64,000 nt of DNA from Penelope pileata (lineage: Eukaryota; Chordata; Aves; Galliformes; Cracidae): assembly GCA_013396635.1 (NCBI GenBank), contig WBMW01000154.1, positions 854,602 to 918,601 on the forward strand, written 5' to 3'. The position numbers and the translations under genes were made by a program. The notes under the pieces are model-generated. The model saw nothing but the letters and a program-made list of their open reading frames with translations, was not told where the DNA came from and did no database searches. Within the stretch, counting starts at the first letter, position 1. Each line of letters begins with the position of its first letter. This document shows, in pieces, positions 50,816 to 64,000 of the stretch.

Positions 50816-53800
50816 GCTGTGTCCCCAGCTCGCGTGCACGTGTGCTTGTGGCAAACCTGTCTTCAAGCCTCCGCACTGCAGAGGCACACACAACCCACGC
50901 TTACGTACCCACACATTCATGCTGTAGTTGGCCAGATCTGGTATTACCATTTAGAGAGATTTGTGCCTCCCTAATGAGCAGCTTAACATCTGTGATTGGT
51001 TCCTGAAGAGCTGCATAACATCCTGGTGCACTTCTTATTGTGCCCCTTTCACTCTCCCCCATTCTTTGTGATTTTATTTTTCACATGGTTGTTATTACCA
51101 ATCTTTATGGTTCTTGTGCTTTGTCTTAAGCCTGTCATCCCTCAGTTCTTTGGCTCCAGAATGGCAGGCTCACAGCAGCATAAAGACTCTGCAAATGTTT
51201 TCTCTGGACTGCTTACCCCTAGTCAATCTATCAAGTAGTATGGAGGGGCCAACCCTTAATGTTCCAGCTGAAGCTGCTGATGAAAAGGCGATTCTGTTAG
51301 ATTTCTAGTACAAGCAGAAAGATAATGCTGAATTCACCTCCTTAAAAATTCCTGTTAAAATTTGTTTAAGAGCTATGCTTCACCTTGCTTCAGGGCTGCC
51401 CTGCAGCTCCCAGGACCATAAGATCATTCCTGGATCCTCAGAAAATGAATCCATCAGCTGCTGGTCCACTTCTCCCAACATCACAGTATGTTACTGAAAC
51501 TCCATTGCTTGCTCCTCAGTTGTCTTCTCCAGTTCAACCACTGTCCCACCACCATTGCTCTACTTGAACTATCTTACCAGAAACACAATGTGGAAGACTC
51601 AAGGCACTGCTCAGAACATCATGACATAGGCAGGTAGATGAGAATTTGCCAGAATTACAGTTTAAACCTTGCAGTAGAGAGCTGTTAGCAGTTTAATGCA
51701 CTATTTGCCCCATTTAGCCACTGGACATGCCCCATTTCTGCATGTTGACTTAAGCTGGCTGGATCAAAGGGTAATTTGGAGGTATTTCTCCCCAAATGCT
51801 GATCCTCAAGCTGCTTGCAGTTCAGCTTGAGCAGAACCCTGGAGAGCTCCTCGTCTTCCTGCAGCCTCAGTGAGCATCCATTCAGGGCAGGGGGCACAGG
51901 GATGGAGCGAGCCAAGTGCACATCGAGGTGAGCCGTAACCAAAGGTGTCCAACCAGGGGAGCTGGGGGGAAGAGCACGGCCACAGGAAAGGAAGAAATCC
52001 TGCAGACATGCTGGAGTATACAGGTCCCGGTATAATGGTGTGTCAGTGGAGGGTTATGTATAGTAAATTAATAAAATACAGGTGTGCATGCTTTAGCTGT
52101 GTCCCCAGGGTAAAGTGAGTAGGATTGCATTCAAAGAATAGTATTTGCCTTACACTGTCCTGCAAGCACAGGTTGAATATACACATTAGCAAGTATTTGT
52201 AGGTTGTGTGTGTGGATGATGGAGGAACTAAGACAACCTGAAGAATCAACAGCATATACCAAATGCTAACAGTCTGACCTCAATCTCAAATTCCTTATGA
52301 GTGTTACAATTGCACAGCAATTAAAATGGCTACTTAGCTACATTCTATTATTATACATCATTTGTCAAGAACTTAAAATATGAAAAGTGATGTTAATTGT
52401 AAGGCATTACTACCCCAGTGTTAGGAATGCACAACGATATCCCATTAACTTGTTTAATACCCTAGCTTTGAAAGAGTGATATGTTTTTCTTTTACATTTC
52501 TACTACAAAAGCTTTGTTATTACTTTGATCATTAAAATTCTGCAATAAAGGTGATTCAATGATTTTACAAATCAACTTCATCTCTAGAATGTTACAGTTT
52601 GACAATTTCAAGGCATTTCAACACAAACCCCTGTACGTATGTCATATATCGCATTGCAGATTTCATTCAATAGCAGAAAATGTACTCTGAATGCAATATC
52701 ATCTTATCAGTATTCCAGCACCATAAGCTCTCGCACTGCAAGCAGGCTACTGTTCATTACAATGAAACTGAAAAAGGAATAACTGAAGGATTGATTTATA
52801 TGACCTTCACTCAGGAATGTTCTAATTCTGACATAATCTCTCTGACTGAATTCCTTAACACTGTATAATCTTGATTTATTACCTCTAAAAAATGAAGCTT
52901 AGATATATAGATCAACAAAATACCTAGGATGAAAAAGAGCAGTGCAACAGCTCAGGAAGACTGCAAGAAAATGCAGATTGATCATGTGACTTTACTCCAA
53001 ACATTGTCTCAGCCAGCAAATCCAAGAGCGAGGCTGAAAGCTAGTGAAAAAACATTATGCAGATGTTTCACAAATCCACTCCATCACTCAGAAATCTCTC
53101 CCGATTACATACGTTTTTATAGCAGGGATAAGAACATCTTAATAAGTAAAAGGATGAAACAATCTGTTTACTCGAAGTTGTAGAAAATGTTCAGAAAACA
53201 GCTCATTTCTGGCAAAATGGCCAGCTCCTGATTCCTGATACACTACACAAAAGACTGAAAAACTGCTTTACCAGGCAGCTCTGTTTTACCCCAACCTCAG
53301 CAGAACAACCTATTATATGCTATTCTGTCCTAATATCAGCTTGTCACAGGGATCTTCAAAATAATAGCCGTCATCTGTAAACTAAAGTTGTTGGATTTAT
53401 ATCAGGTAAAACTCTTACTGGATTGAGAGGTGATTCAGATTGGATTTGTTACTTCTTGGATTTTNNNNNNNNNNNNNNNTTTTTGTGAGGTGGAGAGAGC
53501 ATTTAGAAGAAAGAACAGTCAAATTATCCACAAGAAACTGTTTGACAAATTAACAATTACAAGCCCAATTAATACAGTTTTAGTATCTTACAGAATTAAA
53601 ATCAACATGTCATTTAATTTCAAGTGGACTAAGGAATAGAAATCTGCCCCCACCTGTACTTTTTTTGTGCTTGTATTGTGGAGTGAAATGAATGCTTGCC
53701 TTCTTTCTTCCCACACACTCAGCTCACAGTTCCCATTTAGCCATTTCCCAGGCCTGTTTTGGACAAATCTTTATCTTATCACCCTTCCCTTGCAAGTCCT

Positions 53801-56800
53801 TCTCTAGAGCACTTAACAGCCTCCTCTTTCACAAATTCTACCTTTTACAAGTGGTGCCTAATCAATCTTACTTTATACTGTCTGGAAAGCAAAGGATTTT
53901 ATTTTATAATTCTTTTTATTCAGTGCATTCCATGACTGGTCTGAATATTTGTTTAATTCTCATAGATGGTAGCGTCCTCTGTGCAGGAACATTGTCTGCT
54001 TCAGTGTATTGCACAGTGCTGACCCAAGCATATTATTCTCACCTATGAACTGGCCTGTTCCTTATTATTTCCAAAGATCAAATATTACACGATTTCTCCA
54101 GTATTAGCCCCGTATGGACATTCTGAGCTACAAGTACTGCAAAAACCCTACAGCCTGAAAAAGACTATTCCTTCCTTCCTGAATACATTAGAGTGGGGAT
54201 ACCAGGAACAAAATTTGTGCTTAGAGCATAGAAGGAAGTGCCTGATTCTTTTTATGTATTTGTGGAAAGAATAAAAAACTGAAGAAATCAAATTTAGGAC
54301 ATTTGTTCCCTTTAGCTATATGGACACAGCTTTCATGAGTGATCAAGTAAATTACATCAAAAAAAATGTTTTCTGCTAGAACATAAAAATCTGATAGTAG
54401 TAAATGAAAAACTGTGCATACAATTTTTATAATCAATTAGCACCATATTTGTATAATGGCACACGTCAGCAGATATGAATACAATACAGACAAAATCTGA
54501 TTCCTTGGACTAGAAACTTAATGCAAAGCCCAGTCCTGCAAACCAGCATGCCTGGGTTTCAGCACGAGTTGTTTATTGAATTCTTACACGAATGTATTTA
54601 TCAGTTGGAAAATCAGAACAGCAGAGAAAGTAATATAGTCTTGGATTTCCCAATGGTGAATTCATTAGCGGAGTCAATTCTGAACTCATCCTGGCATCTT
54701 ATTCACCAGACAACTCTCACTTTTCAGCATAACGACAGATTATCATAAAAGCTTAACAGTGTTTTGCTGTGCCGGTAAAGCAAGTAGGGATGGGAATGGA
54801 GAAGAGGATGGTGACATCATCTTTGACCAATGGCAAAACATTAAGTATGAGAGATTAAGACTTTATTAGGATGATTATCATTACCCTCAACAACTATAAA
54901 AAGCTGAGTCAAATGGTTCTGACTCACTTGTTGAAGGGTGCTAGCATCTGCAGAGGAAATTCTGGGTATGGGCTGTCACTGGTGGCTAATCCATCTGGAA
55001 CAGGTGCACGGTGGTTTGGCAGTCCCACGTCATTGCAGGGCCAGGAGCCAGGGGATGGAGCTCATAAAAGGGATGCCCATTTGGAAAAGAGGTGGAACAA
55101 ACCAAGAAAGGTCACTGCCCGTCTTGGCATCTTTCCTTTTCTGTTGGTAAAGTTATGGTGACTTAGCAGAATTTGGAAGCCTCAGTGCATGCCAGTGCTA
55201 ATACCCTACTTGTCCTTCCCCAAGATCACATTCTTCTGAGCCACAGAAGTAATTCTTGGTTGAAGTACTTTTACAGCCAGTATGTTTATAATTGTAAATT
55301 CAGCTGATTTTCTGTAATCTAGTGGTTGTTCTTATTTTAAACTACCACTAGAATACATAAGTAGCAGATCAGTGTAACCTGAGACCAAAGAACATTTATT
55401 GAACCCTTCAGGACAGAAGAGCGTAATATGGTAGAATTGACTTTCAAATGAACAAAGAATACATACTCAAAAATCTCAACTCCGGCAGATGTTGAACCCA
55501 GTGTCACTTGATCTGCAGTAGCACTTGGGTGCCTGAGTAGGTCAAGAGAAGCAGAAGGAAACCTTTCTCAGAAATTATTGCTTAGTTAGCCCAACTGGTG
55601 GCTTCTGAATAAGATAAAACATTTTTATTGCATTGTAATTCTTTCCAGTGATAAAGATACACCTATAAAAGAAATTACGTATTATGGAGGACCCTATAGT
55701 CAGGCCTGAATCAGACAGACCAAAAGGCTTTTTGAAAGGATTTTTTAATCCAAAATGCAACATACTTTAATCAGAGAAAAAATATTGTATTGAAAGGTAT
55801 TTCCATTGACAGCCTACCAGTCACAGTTTGATTTTGATTACAGTTACAATTTATTGTAAACTTATTGCATATTTTATTAAACTGAGCTGTAAAAACATGA
55901 AGACTAGTAATTAAGAAATTTGAGAACAATGCTAAAAAAAAAAACCACCACCAAACAAGGGAAATGAAAGCTCATTAAATGTCTGGTTGCCATTGATTGC
56001 CAATAGCTGCTAGTGCTAAATTAAGAGGTTATTTTATTGTCCTCTGCAGCCAAGCTCAGCCATACTCCATTCAATAACCAATAATTTAGGTCTTTGAACT
56101 AATAATAATTACAAAAAAGTATTCCCCCATTTTCTGGCATGCTGTGTTTATTTTAGGATATTAACACAGCAATCCAAATACAACACATAAGACTCCCTCA
56201 GGGCTTTCTGTCTCACATCCCAGACCTTCTGTTTCTTTATAAGCTTTAGCAGCCACAGTTATAAGAGATATAAATAGTCCAAAGCACAAGAGAATCTCTC
56301 TTCCCTGGCAGAATCTTTATTTACAAGCTGTACAAACCTAAGCAGGTCAAACAGTCCCTTGCTGGCAGGTTAATAAGGCCCACCTGCCAAATAAACCCAC
56401 CAGTGAACTCCACAGGGCCTACATAAATCCAAATGGCTTGGACAAGAGAAACGGATTTTCTCCATAGGAATCATGCTGAGATGAGATGCTTATAGTTCAA
56501 AAGGGGCTCATCTTTTAAACTCCAAAGTGTTTGCCTACCTGGCACACACTAGGTGTGCCAAGGGCTTACAGAACACATGGTTCATTCTTCAGAAGACACC
56601 ATTACTTAGCATTTATATTTCAATATTGCATATAGGACACCAACACGCTGAGGGCTCCTATACTGGAGCCATACAAACGTAAGACTTTAAAGCCCCTGCC
56701 CTTGAGAGTTTTTAGATGGCAAGTACAGTTGAGTCATGAATTAAGTCTTTAAAATTATTCAAGGCTTAAAATAAAATTAATTTGCCTACAATGCCATGAA

Positions 56801-59800
56801 AGGCAAATGGAAGAATAAGTGATTATTTAAGCTGACCTAGAATTTACTTCTTACGAGCCACAGCACATATTTAAATATTGACCGCTATCAAAGTGCTCTT
56901 CTAAGACCTGCACTATTCAAACACTGCTCTTGAATAAATGCTCCCCACTAAACCAATGACTTCTTTATGGTCTTTCTTAAATCAGACAGGCCCGAGAAAC
57001 TGTTCCAGTGTGGGCATACTCACAGACCTTTCCAGAGACTTAGTCACTACGTTTGTATTACATTGTAAAAAGCCCCTCTGAAGTATCCTTCAGGTTTCTA
57101 TTTGCTGTTTGCAAAGTCAGGAAACTGGTAAATTTATTATTTAGCTTTAGAACAGCAGCAGGCAGATGAAGACTGCAAACTGTGGTTGGCAGCAACAGCC
57201 CTTACCATCCCCAGCCCAAGCCTGCTGCCTCTGAAGCAGAAGCTTGTGATTTGTTCATGAAGGGGGTTAGTTTACCTTTGCATGCCAGGCTGTAAGCTGC
57301 AGCAGTACCCAAGCTGATTCACAAACAGATCAGATGTCTCTGGCCTCTGAGGTGGCAACAGCAATTAGGGATGGCAATACATGGCTGGAGAGGCAGTGTG
57401 TTTGTCCATAGGTGGGTAAAGATCACAGGTCCAATTTTAACTAGCCACTGGAAGTCTGATGAAGTTCTTTAACATATGATAAGGCACATGTCTGTAGCAG
57501 ATCAACAGGCAGTCTGCTGCCTGCCTGCAGAAATCCTCAGGGACATGTTATAGGCAAATCAGGAAACACGAAGGCATAAAGCTATTCCTTCCTGCAGGTC
57601 AAGTGAACTAGACCAAGCTTCCCACAGGCAATGGGGACTACAGCTGCACTAGAACATATATGATTGGGGCTGCAAAGAGGACTCACATATGTAATGTGAA
57701 GGGTTAAGGTGGTTTGTGTTTTATTTGTCAGAGCGTCTACACAAAAGTCAAATTTAACTGTTTTACAAGTGTACATGAAACAAGGAATGCACAGAACATG
57801 CCATAAGGTGGTATGCTGCAGCAAAGCGCTTAGTCAAACTGGGAAGGCCTCTGTCAGGTCACTGGAGGTATCTCTCAGCTTTGGGATCCTGGTACTTTAG
57901 ATGAGCTGTATGCTGGGAGGGGTGTAGTCACAATTGAAGGCAACAACAGTACCTGTTCTGGCCCCTACAAAGGACTCCTGGGGTAAGACAGAAGTTCAGG
58001 CCTAGGTTAACAGGTTAGACTCCTGAATTCTCTGAGTGCCATCGAAGTGTGTATCTCCTTTGGACCACTGCAAACAGTTTCTTCCTGTCTTGAACTGTCT
58101 CAAACACAGAAGATGCACATAACCTCAGCCCTTCAACAAATACCACATACCCAATTGTTGTAGCAGTTGCAAAAGGAGGAGTGCCCAACAAGATGGCTTG
58201 TGTCCATGGGAATGATGCTATTATTAGCGCAGCAGTACTACAACTGTGCCCAGCTTCAGTGTGAGGAAACCAAGGGGGTGAATCGTCATGTGGGACATTC
58301 CTACGTGCTGGCTAAGCCCAACACTTCCGCTGAGTCCATTCTTCATTTGAATCACAGTTTAGTTCAGCTGTTGTAAATGCAGCTGAGACAGTGTGATGTC
58401 TTTGTACTGAATGTAAACTGAATGTAGATCCGGAGCTGGAGCCAGAAGTGACTATTGGTGGGATCACTCTTGCATTTAGGGTTGAGCTGCTGACAGTGAA
58501 CTGCATGCAACTCCTGCAGGCAGCTCAGCAGCCACCTTGCACCTCCTGCTAGGGCTTGTTCACCAAGCAAGTGTCTCATAATATGCCTGCACTGATTTGC
58601 AAAGTGTAAGCTCTGGCTCATTAACAATAACTGAAGCGAACAAATATAGCTTAGAGAAGCTAGCGTACCGAGCTCAAGAATGGTGTAAGAACATCGTAAA
58701 ATGTGCAAGAAACACGTCCTACTCCTTTCAGTTTTCACAGCAAGAACAGGACAGGTGATAATTTAGCAGTTAGGCCTGCATTTGCAAACCTGTTCATCCT
58801 ATGACTTAAATCCAGTTGTTTCAGCCCTTATTTGTCAAGTATACTTGCCTGTACTCAAAACCAATATAAAACAAGTGCTAGAAAACTTACATAAATTCCT
58901 AAATGGTTCTCGAAATTAGTGGATATTTCTGAAAACGCCTGTCAGTGAGCATTCTTCTCAAGGCATATATACTGAGCAAATGGGGTATGATCACAGCCAC
59001 AATTTCTCAGTACAGGAAATTGCCAGCCACCAACATAATTAGAAACAGTTCATATGATGAAATTAATCATTCAAAAAAGAGCAATTACTGTTAACAGAAT
59101 AATAGCATGCCTTAAAGAAGAATGAAATTAACCTTTAGGACTGACATAGTTACCCTCACCACTCTGCACTGAGGCAGCAAAGATTAATATGTGCAAAATA
59201 AAACATTGCATTAGAGTCTGCTGAAAACAGAAGTAGCATTATCTATCTGGCCTATTCAACCCTTAAACTTTACTCTTTGACACTGGCATATAGTAGAAAT
59301 ATCAATAGTCACTTCTCTGCCAAAATGAAAAAAAACTTCAAGAGACGTTAGTATAATACTTACGACTCTGTGCTTATCACTGAACAATTATGCGAAGATT
59401 AAGCATAAATCATAATTTAAATGCAACAGGCTTAACAGTAAAACCTGCATTATAGACCCTCAAAAGCTAAGAGAGTTAAGCTTTAGTCTTAACAAGCTAA
59501 GATCTAAAACTTAAACCAAACATATTCCAAAGAATGGTAATTTTACTCTAGCACTAAACATTAATTTTGATTAATGCATTTCAGTATTTGTATTTCTAAA
59601 TGAGATTGTGTTTATAAACACAGTAACATACTATGCAGATAGAGAGAGGAGTTAATATTTGAGTCTTTAAGCTGTGTATTTCTACATAGATTTATTTTTT
59701 TCTGGATGTCAGCAATGTTTATGTTAAGTCATTCTGATGTTGAAGATAATTAGAGACATAACTTCTATAGATAACTTTATCAGTGCACTGAAGTTGCTTA

Positions 59801-62800
59801 TACCAGACTGGAGCATGTTAGCTACTTAGAATTGGTATACAGCTGTTTTTTATCATCCCAGCCGTGGAAAACAGCAGGGATATGATCCTCAGTTTTCCTT
59901 TCTTCTGGCCTCTGCCTTCCCCTGAAGATGTATCCCACTCCCTCATGTCTTCAACATTTCTCTCCCTTTTGCTCTCTCAGTGACACTTCCCTTCCTTCTG
60001 CTCAGCACAAATGATGCAAACAGAAATAGCTTATTTGCGAGAAGTGACATTTTACTCCCATTATTTTCCCCACTGAAAAATGTATCTGCTGAAGAGACTG
60101 GTGCCTAACTCATAAGATGAAGAAGATTCACATTCAACTATTTTCATCAAGATTTTAATTTCTTACTCTGAACAGTATTTGAGCTATAAAGTATAGCTTC
60201 AGATGTCTTCAGATGTCTCTCATTTGAGCAGACTAATTACGTTAGAAATTCTCTAAGCAGATTTTCTTTTTCCTGAAGAATCAACTTTCAATTAAAATAC
60301 CATTGCTCCATACAAAACATACAAAAAGTCTGAAAAGCCGGGTCCATTTCATTTTCAACTTTATTTAAAATCTGAAGAATCCTAATAGACAGTGCTGAAT
60401 TTTTAAATTACCATTTTCAATGAACTTTAGTTCAAATTAATTAGCAAATGTAGGCTCCCAAGGATTCATTTAGTACTACAATTTTAGTATTACTATGCTA
60501 CAGTTATTGTAAAATATTTTGAAACACTGCTTTAAGTTTTATACTCAATTCTTTCTCAATTCTACATCAGCACTTTGCTCTCTCCATGTTCAGCAGAATG
60601 CAGGTTGTAGCATGGCCAAAGACATAAATGCACACATGCTGATAAAGATTTTCCTTAGCAGTCCTGATGACACGTGGACTGACATACTGACAGATCAGTG
60701 GCTCTGTCTATCTATACCTAACACAGCTAAGGAGAGGGTCAGACAGGGTTCAGGTAGGTTGGAAATAACCATTACTCACTGTTAATCCTAAGAAAAATCA
60801 CAGACTGCTAGCTGAAGCCAGTGCTCAGGTGATGGGTTGCCAACTGACAGTGTGAAAGAGCAGCAGTGGTGATGAAGGATGACACTGGGAAGATGCATCT
60901 ACATCAGTGCTACAACAAAACAGAACAGGCAGAATTAACTTTCCCAGTGTATTCCCATTTTTAAGCAGAACTGCAAACACATTCAACGTTTAGCTTTAAG
61001 AGGTGAAAAAATTATATAAACCAGCAAAACAAGATATCTACATAAGTTGATTCTAAACAGTCTAGTACATCCTTTATCTCATTATACACCTTAGGACAGT
61101 AAATGCTGTGGATAGGTTGTGCTGTTGTACTAACTTCTGAAGATCTGCTTAACTCGCCACTTGCACTCCCATCACTTCAGTCTAACTCTACTTTGCCATC
61201 AAGATGATCCATATTCAGGAAAATATTTACTAGATGATTATAGGAAATCCTGAAACAAAAATAGAAATGGACAGAGAAGAATTCAGAAAGCAATCAGTCC
61301 CTAGGATCCGTACAGGAGATAAATATAAACGTGAAGCTCCTGCCATGAGGATCTACAATTAGATTAAATGTGCTTGCTGACTGCACCTCTGTTGTTTGGC
61401 CTTTGGCAAGAGAAAGGCAAAGCTTTAGCACAGGCAATGCAAATTTCCATTATTTCTAATAGCGAGAGATACCCCAAAACGTGCCCCATCCCCTTGTTAG
61501 CAGGGCTGACCAGACTCTCAGGGGAGAGATTTTTGCACTGTTGCATGGAATAGTGCCATGCACATTCAATTTGTTTCAGAGCTCTGTGTAACACAGTGAA
61601 ACTACACCAACTGCAGCAAGAGCCTTAGCCTTTCAGGCATAGCCTGTCCCTGTGGTGGCAACAAAAATAATTATCTTCCTTCTGCTTTAGAACCTCAGCG
61701 TATCCTAATGTAGGCCTAAGGCCAGGGGCACTGACTACCATTACTGCTGAATAAATAGTGAAAATGTTCTTGGAAAAGTGTTTGAATTGCAAATCATCCT
61801 TTGGCCTAATAACTAATTAGTAATCTCTGAAACATTTACATGTTTCTAGAATGAAACGCAACTGCTACATTTATTTAAATTCCTTTATTGAGTTGAACAG
61901 AGATATTGATCTTGATTCTATTTGTTAATAAGTGTTGAACGTAAACAGCAATAAAACTTTAGATACCAAATGAAACAGGACTCAATAAATGAATACTATG
62001 CTATACATCATTTGGCTTCATTGACCTGTTCTGCTATCCGAGAAACATCAATGTGTTAAAAAATACCAGCTAACTCAGAACTACCAGAAAACCCCAAGGG
62101 GTTCAGTCTGGAAATTTGCAACTAGCAGAAACAGATTAGGGGACGTTTACTTCCATTATTTCAAGGCCACACTCACTCACAAACAAGGCACTGTGACTCT
62201 TGTCAGCACAACCTCATCCTGCACTGCACATGCAGTCATTTACATCCGTATGTCCGAATTTAAAGCCTTTTTGAACTCAGTTTTCAGAAGCATAATGTCA
62301 CTATCTACTTTCAGAGGATCAACTTCATTGTGGCCTTCTACGGAAAAACAGATTTTATCATCACGGTCTGAGCTCAGGAAAACAGATAATTGGTTTTTTT
62401 TTTGTTTTGTTTTTGAAATTAGAAAACTACATGTACAAGGGCTTTTCAACAGATCTGCACAGATGTCTACATACAGCATGAGCTGGTACCATTCCAGCTG
62501 AAGATGTCAACTTCCCAAAGTATGTTTGCATGGTGGGTCTGCTGGGATGCAATTACAAGGTTGCAAATCTTAACAGCAGAGGCAAGGCCAATGATCTAGG
62601 TGAGCTGAAAGGAGTAAGGAAGATCTGTTGTCACCTTGACTGTGCTAGCAGAATCCTTCTGCTTGAATCTGAAATGACTGACAGAGAAGGAGAACACGAG
62701 AACCGAGTTGTCTGGGAAAGCTGAGGTGTTAGTAATAAGTACAGAATAAAGAAATCTGTTTCTTTCTCTTTTTAAAAACTACAAATAGATTGATATTAAG

Positions 62801-63399
62801 GAGCCTGAGCACAGAACTTATTGCCAAGAGAGGGTTGATAATGCATTTGCAGCATATCAGTTATTGATAACTAACCAGGTTTCTCACATAAATATTTTTT
62901 CACAGAAAACAGCAAGCACTCCTGAAAACATACCATGCTTCACACTTTCACTATTTTTTCACATTATTGCTCAAGTATGGAAGAGAAGCACTCCTGTCCA
63001 TACCATTTTGTAGCAAAGCCACAAAATCCACACATCTGTACATCTATTGTGTCGATACCGTGCCTCTGTCTTTAATTAGAAAGCATTTTTTTTTTCTGTG
63101 AATATAACTGAACTTGAGAAACTGGAAATTTGCCACAACTTTTAACTCAAATTAGCAATTTTAAAGTGTAATGGCCCTATCTTTTCTTTAATTCTGTCAA
63201 ACTGCCATCCAGGAGCTAACTCTCACAAGCCCAACACCTTAAAGCGGGTTTGTTTTTTTTTAACAGAAGGGCTGTAAAGCAAGTTAAGATACCTTTATCA
63301 CCACAGATAGGCTTCCTTCAGCCACCCGGAGATTAATCAGCCCCTGATTAACTTTCTCATTACTACGTAATTAGCGCTAAGTGGAAGGAAGGCGCAGCC
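50816..63399. other. Intergenic, no recognised gene
   Basis: 12.6 kb of AT-rich, repeat-poor sequence. It includes an assembly gap (15 undetermined bases, 53,465-53,479) and a YY1-type CAACAAGATGGCT at 58,186-58,198. Short open frames have no recognisable domains. The low repeat content is compatible with conserved regulatory sequence, but I cannot test conservation. Confidence 0.55.
53465..53479. other. Assembly gap (15 N)
   Basis: Run of undetermined bases in intergenic sequence, flanked by T runs on both sides. True size unknown. Confidence 0.95.
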
Positions 63400-63809
63400 A
63401 CCATTAGGCGCAGGGCACAAACACCCGCATCTACCAGCGGTGTGAGGGCTGCGCGAGGCACAGCTCTGCGAGGGAGAGGCTCTGGTGCCTGGGGAGGACG
63501 AGTATCTCCCACGGACCTTATGCAGGAGCAGGGCCTTTGCCACCACAGCACCAGAGCCCTCCTCACGCCACCATAGCCCGAAGGAAGCTGGGTTGTCTGC
63601 CGGAGCCCCCTCAGCCCCTCGGTATGGCGTGCGGCTGTGTGGGAGGTGGAGACGTCCACCTCCCGTTTGTGTTTTTTTTTTCCAGGGAACACACGNCGGC
63701 TCCGTGCGGGGGGATTTGAAACAGCCGCTCCGGGGGCAGCGCAGCGGCGGCGACCAATCAGAGGCCGGGATTTTTCGCGCTGGTTCTGGCCGGAGGAGGG
63801 GGCGGGGCC

Positions 63810-63934
63810 GCCGCGCAGGATCGCCGCCGTTGCCGCCGTTGCTGAGTCGCTTCGGCTCCCGCCGCTCCCCGGCCCCGAGCTCCCGCCGCCGCCTCCGCCC
63901 GGCCCCCGGGGGAGAAGGATGCGCTAGGCCGCAG
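63810..63934 (+). other. NSD2: Probable non-coding first exon of NSD2
   Basis: GC-rich sequence downstream of the NF-Y/E2F/Sp1 cluster that ends in a good splice donor (GCCGCAG followed by GTCAGT, boundary 63,934). It holds an ATG-CGC-TAG two-codon reading frame at 63,919-63,927, so it is unlikely to contain the main start. The 5' boundary is a guess, and the gene name is inferred from the conserved LETM1-NSD2 order. Confidence 0.5.
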
Positions 63935-63960
63935 GTCAGTAGGCCGGGAGCGCAGGAAGG

Positions 63961-63990
63961 GAGGAGAGGAGGAGGAGGAGGAGGAGGGGG
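63961..63990 (+). repeat. GGA-rich polypurine run at the NSD2-side CpG island
   Basis: (GGA)n followed by GGGGGCGGGGG. Asymmetric purine strand with potential for triplex or G-quadruplex structure just inside the presumed first intron. Confidence 0.75.
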
Positions 63991-64000
63991 CGGGGGCGCG

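Larger units (their letters stand above)
63400..64000 (+). promoter_or_regulatory. NSD2: CpG-island promoter at right edge, probably NSD2
   Basis: GC-rich, CpG-dense block continuing past the window edge. On the plus strand are a CCAAT box in NF-Y context (GACCAATCAG, 63,752-63,761), an E2F-like TTTCGCGC (63,773-63,780) and a GC box (GGGGGCGGGG, about 63,798-63,807). The block ends in a GGA-repeat polypurine run. In amniotes the gene divergent from LETM1 on this side is NSD2 (WHSC1). The assignment is by synteny only, since no NSD2 coding sequence is in the window. Confidence 0.65.

Noticed and set aside
51385..51567. Pro/Ser-rich 60-codon frame preceded by a pyrimidine tract and CAG
   Set aside because: It could be an exon, but there is no matching donor or partner exon and no family match.
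1..64000. CRISPR arrays, bacterial operons, attachment sites
   Set aside because: Sequence is vertebrate nuclear DNA; no regularly spaced repeats of that type are present.

Overview
The window comes from a bird genome, most likely a galliform and probably chicken. The signs are several 3'-truncated CR1 LINEs in both orientations, a deleted copy of a Galluhop-type mariner, a low overall repeat load, and a split vertebrate gene that matches LETM1 exon by exon. Non-coding sequence dominates, and most long open frames are chance or repeat-derived.

Layout: positions 1-10,450 hold no gene I can recognise. They contain a CR1 3' end (about 5,372-5,551), a degenerate CCCAT-type pentamer tract (about 6,478-6,830) and a short CpG-rich patch next to it. 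From about 10,460 to 39,050 lies LETM1 on the minus strand. It encodes an inner-mitochondrial-membrane protein that controls mitochondrial cation exchange and volume. I could assemble a complete 14-exon reading frame with GT-AG splice sites, giving 749 codons plus stop, including a small 58-nt exon 2 that is easy to miss. The 3' UTR is inferred to run about 4.4 kb, to a poly(A) signal near 10,473. The LETM1 promoter is a CpG island (about 38,500-39,650) with three copies of the ZNF143/SIX5-type 19-mer and a YY1 motif over the start codon.

From about 39,650 to 63,400 there is a gene-free interval with a mariner deletion derivative (47,549-48,111), a tRNA-derived SINE relic (about 50,727-50,815), a perfect POU-dimer (MORE) palindrome at 45,238 and repeated YY1-type motifs. 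At the right edge (about 63,400-64,000) a second CpG island carries NF-Y, E2F and Sp1-type sites and a plus-strand exon with a consensus donor. By the conserved amniote gene order (FGFR3 - LETM1 - NSD2) this is most likely the non-coding first exon of NSD2; its coding part lies outside the window.

Overall this is the Wolf-Hirschhorn-type syntenic block. I found no unknown multi-gene system. The more unusual items are regulatory arrangements, an Asn at the last ligand position of the LETM1 EF-hand, and a possible cryptic promoter with a short reading frame near 40.1 kb.
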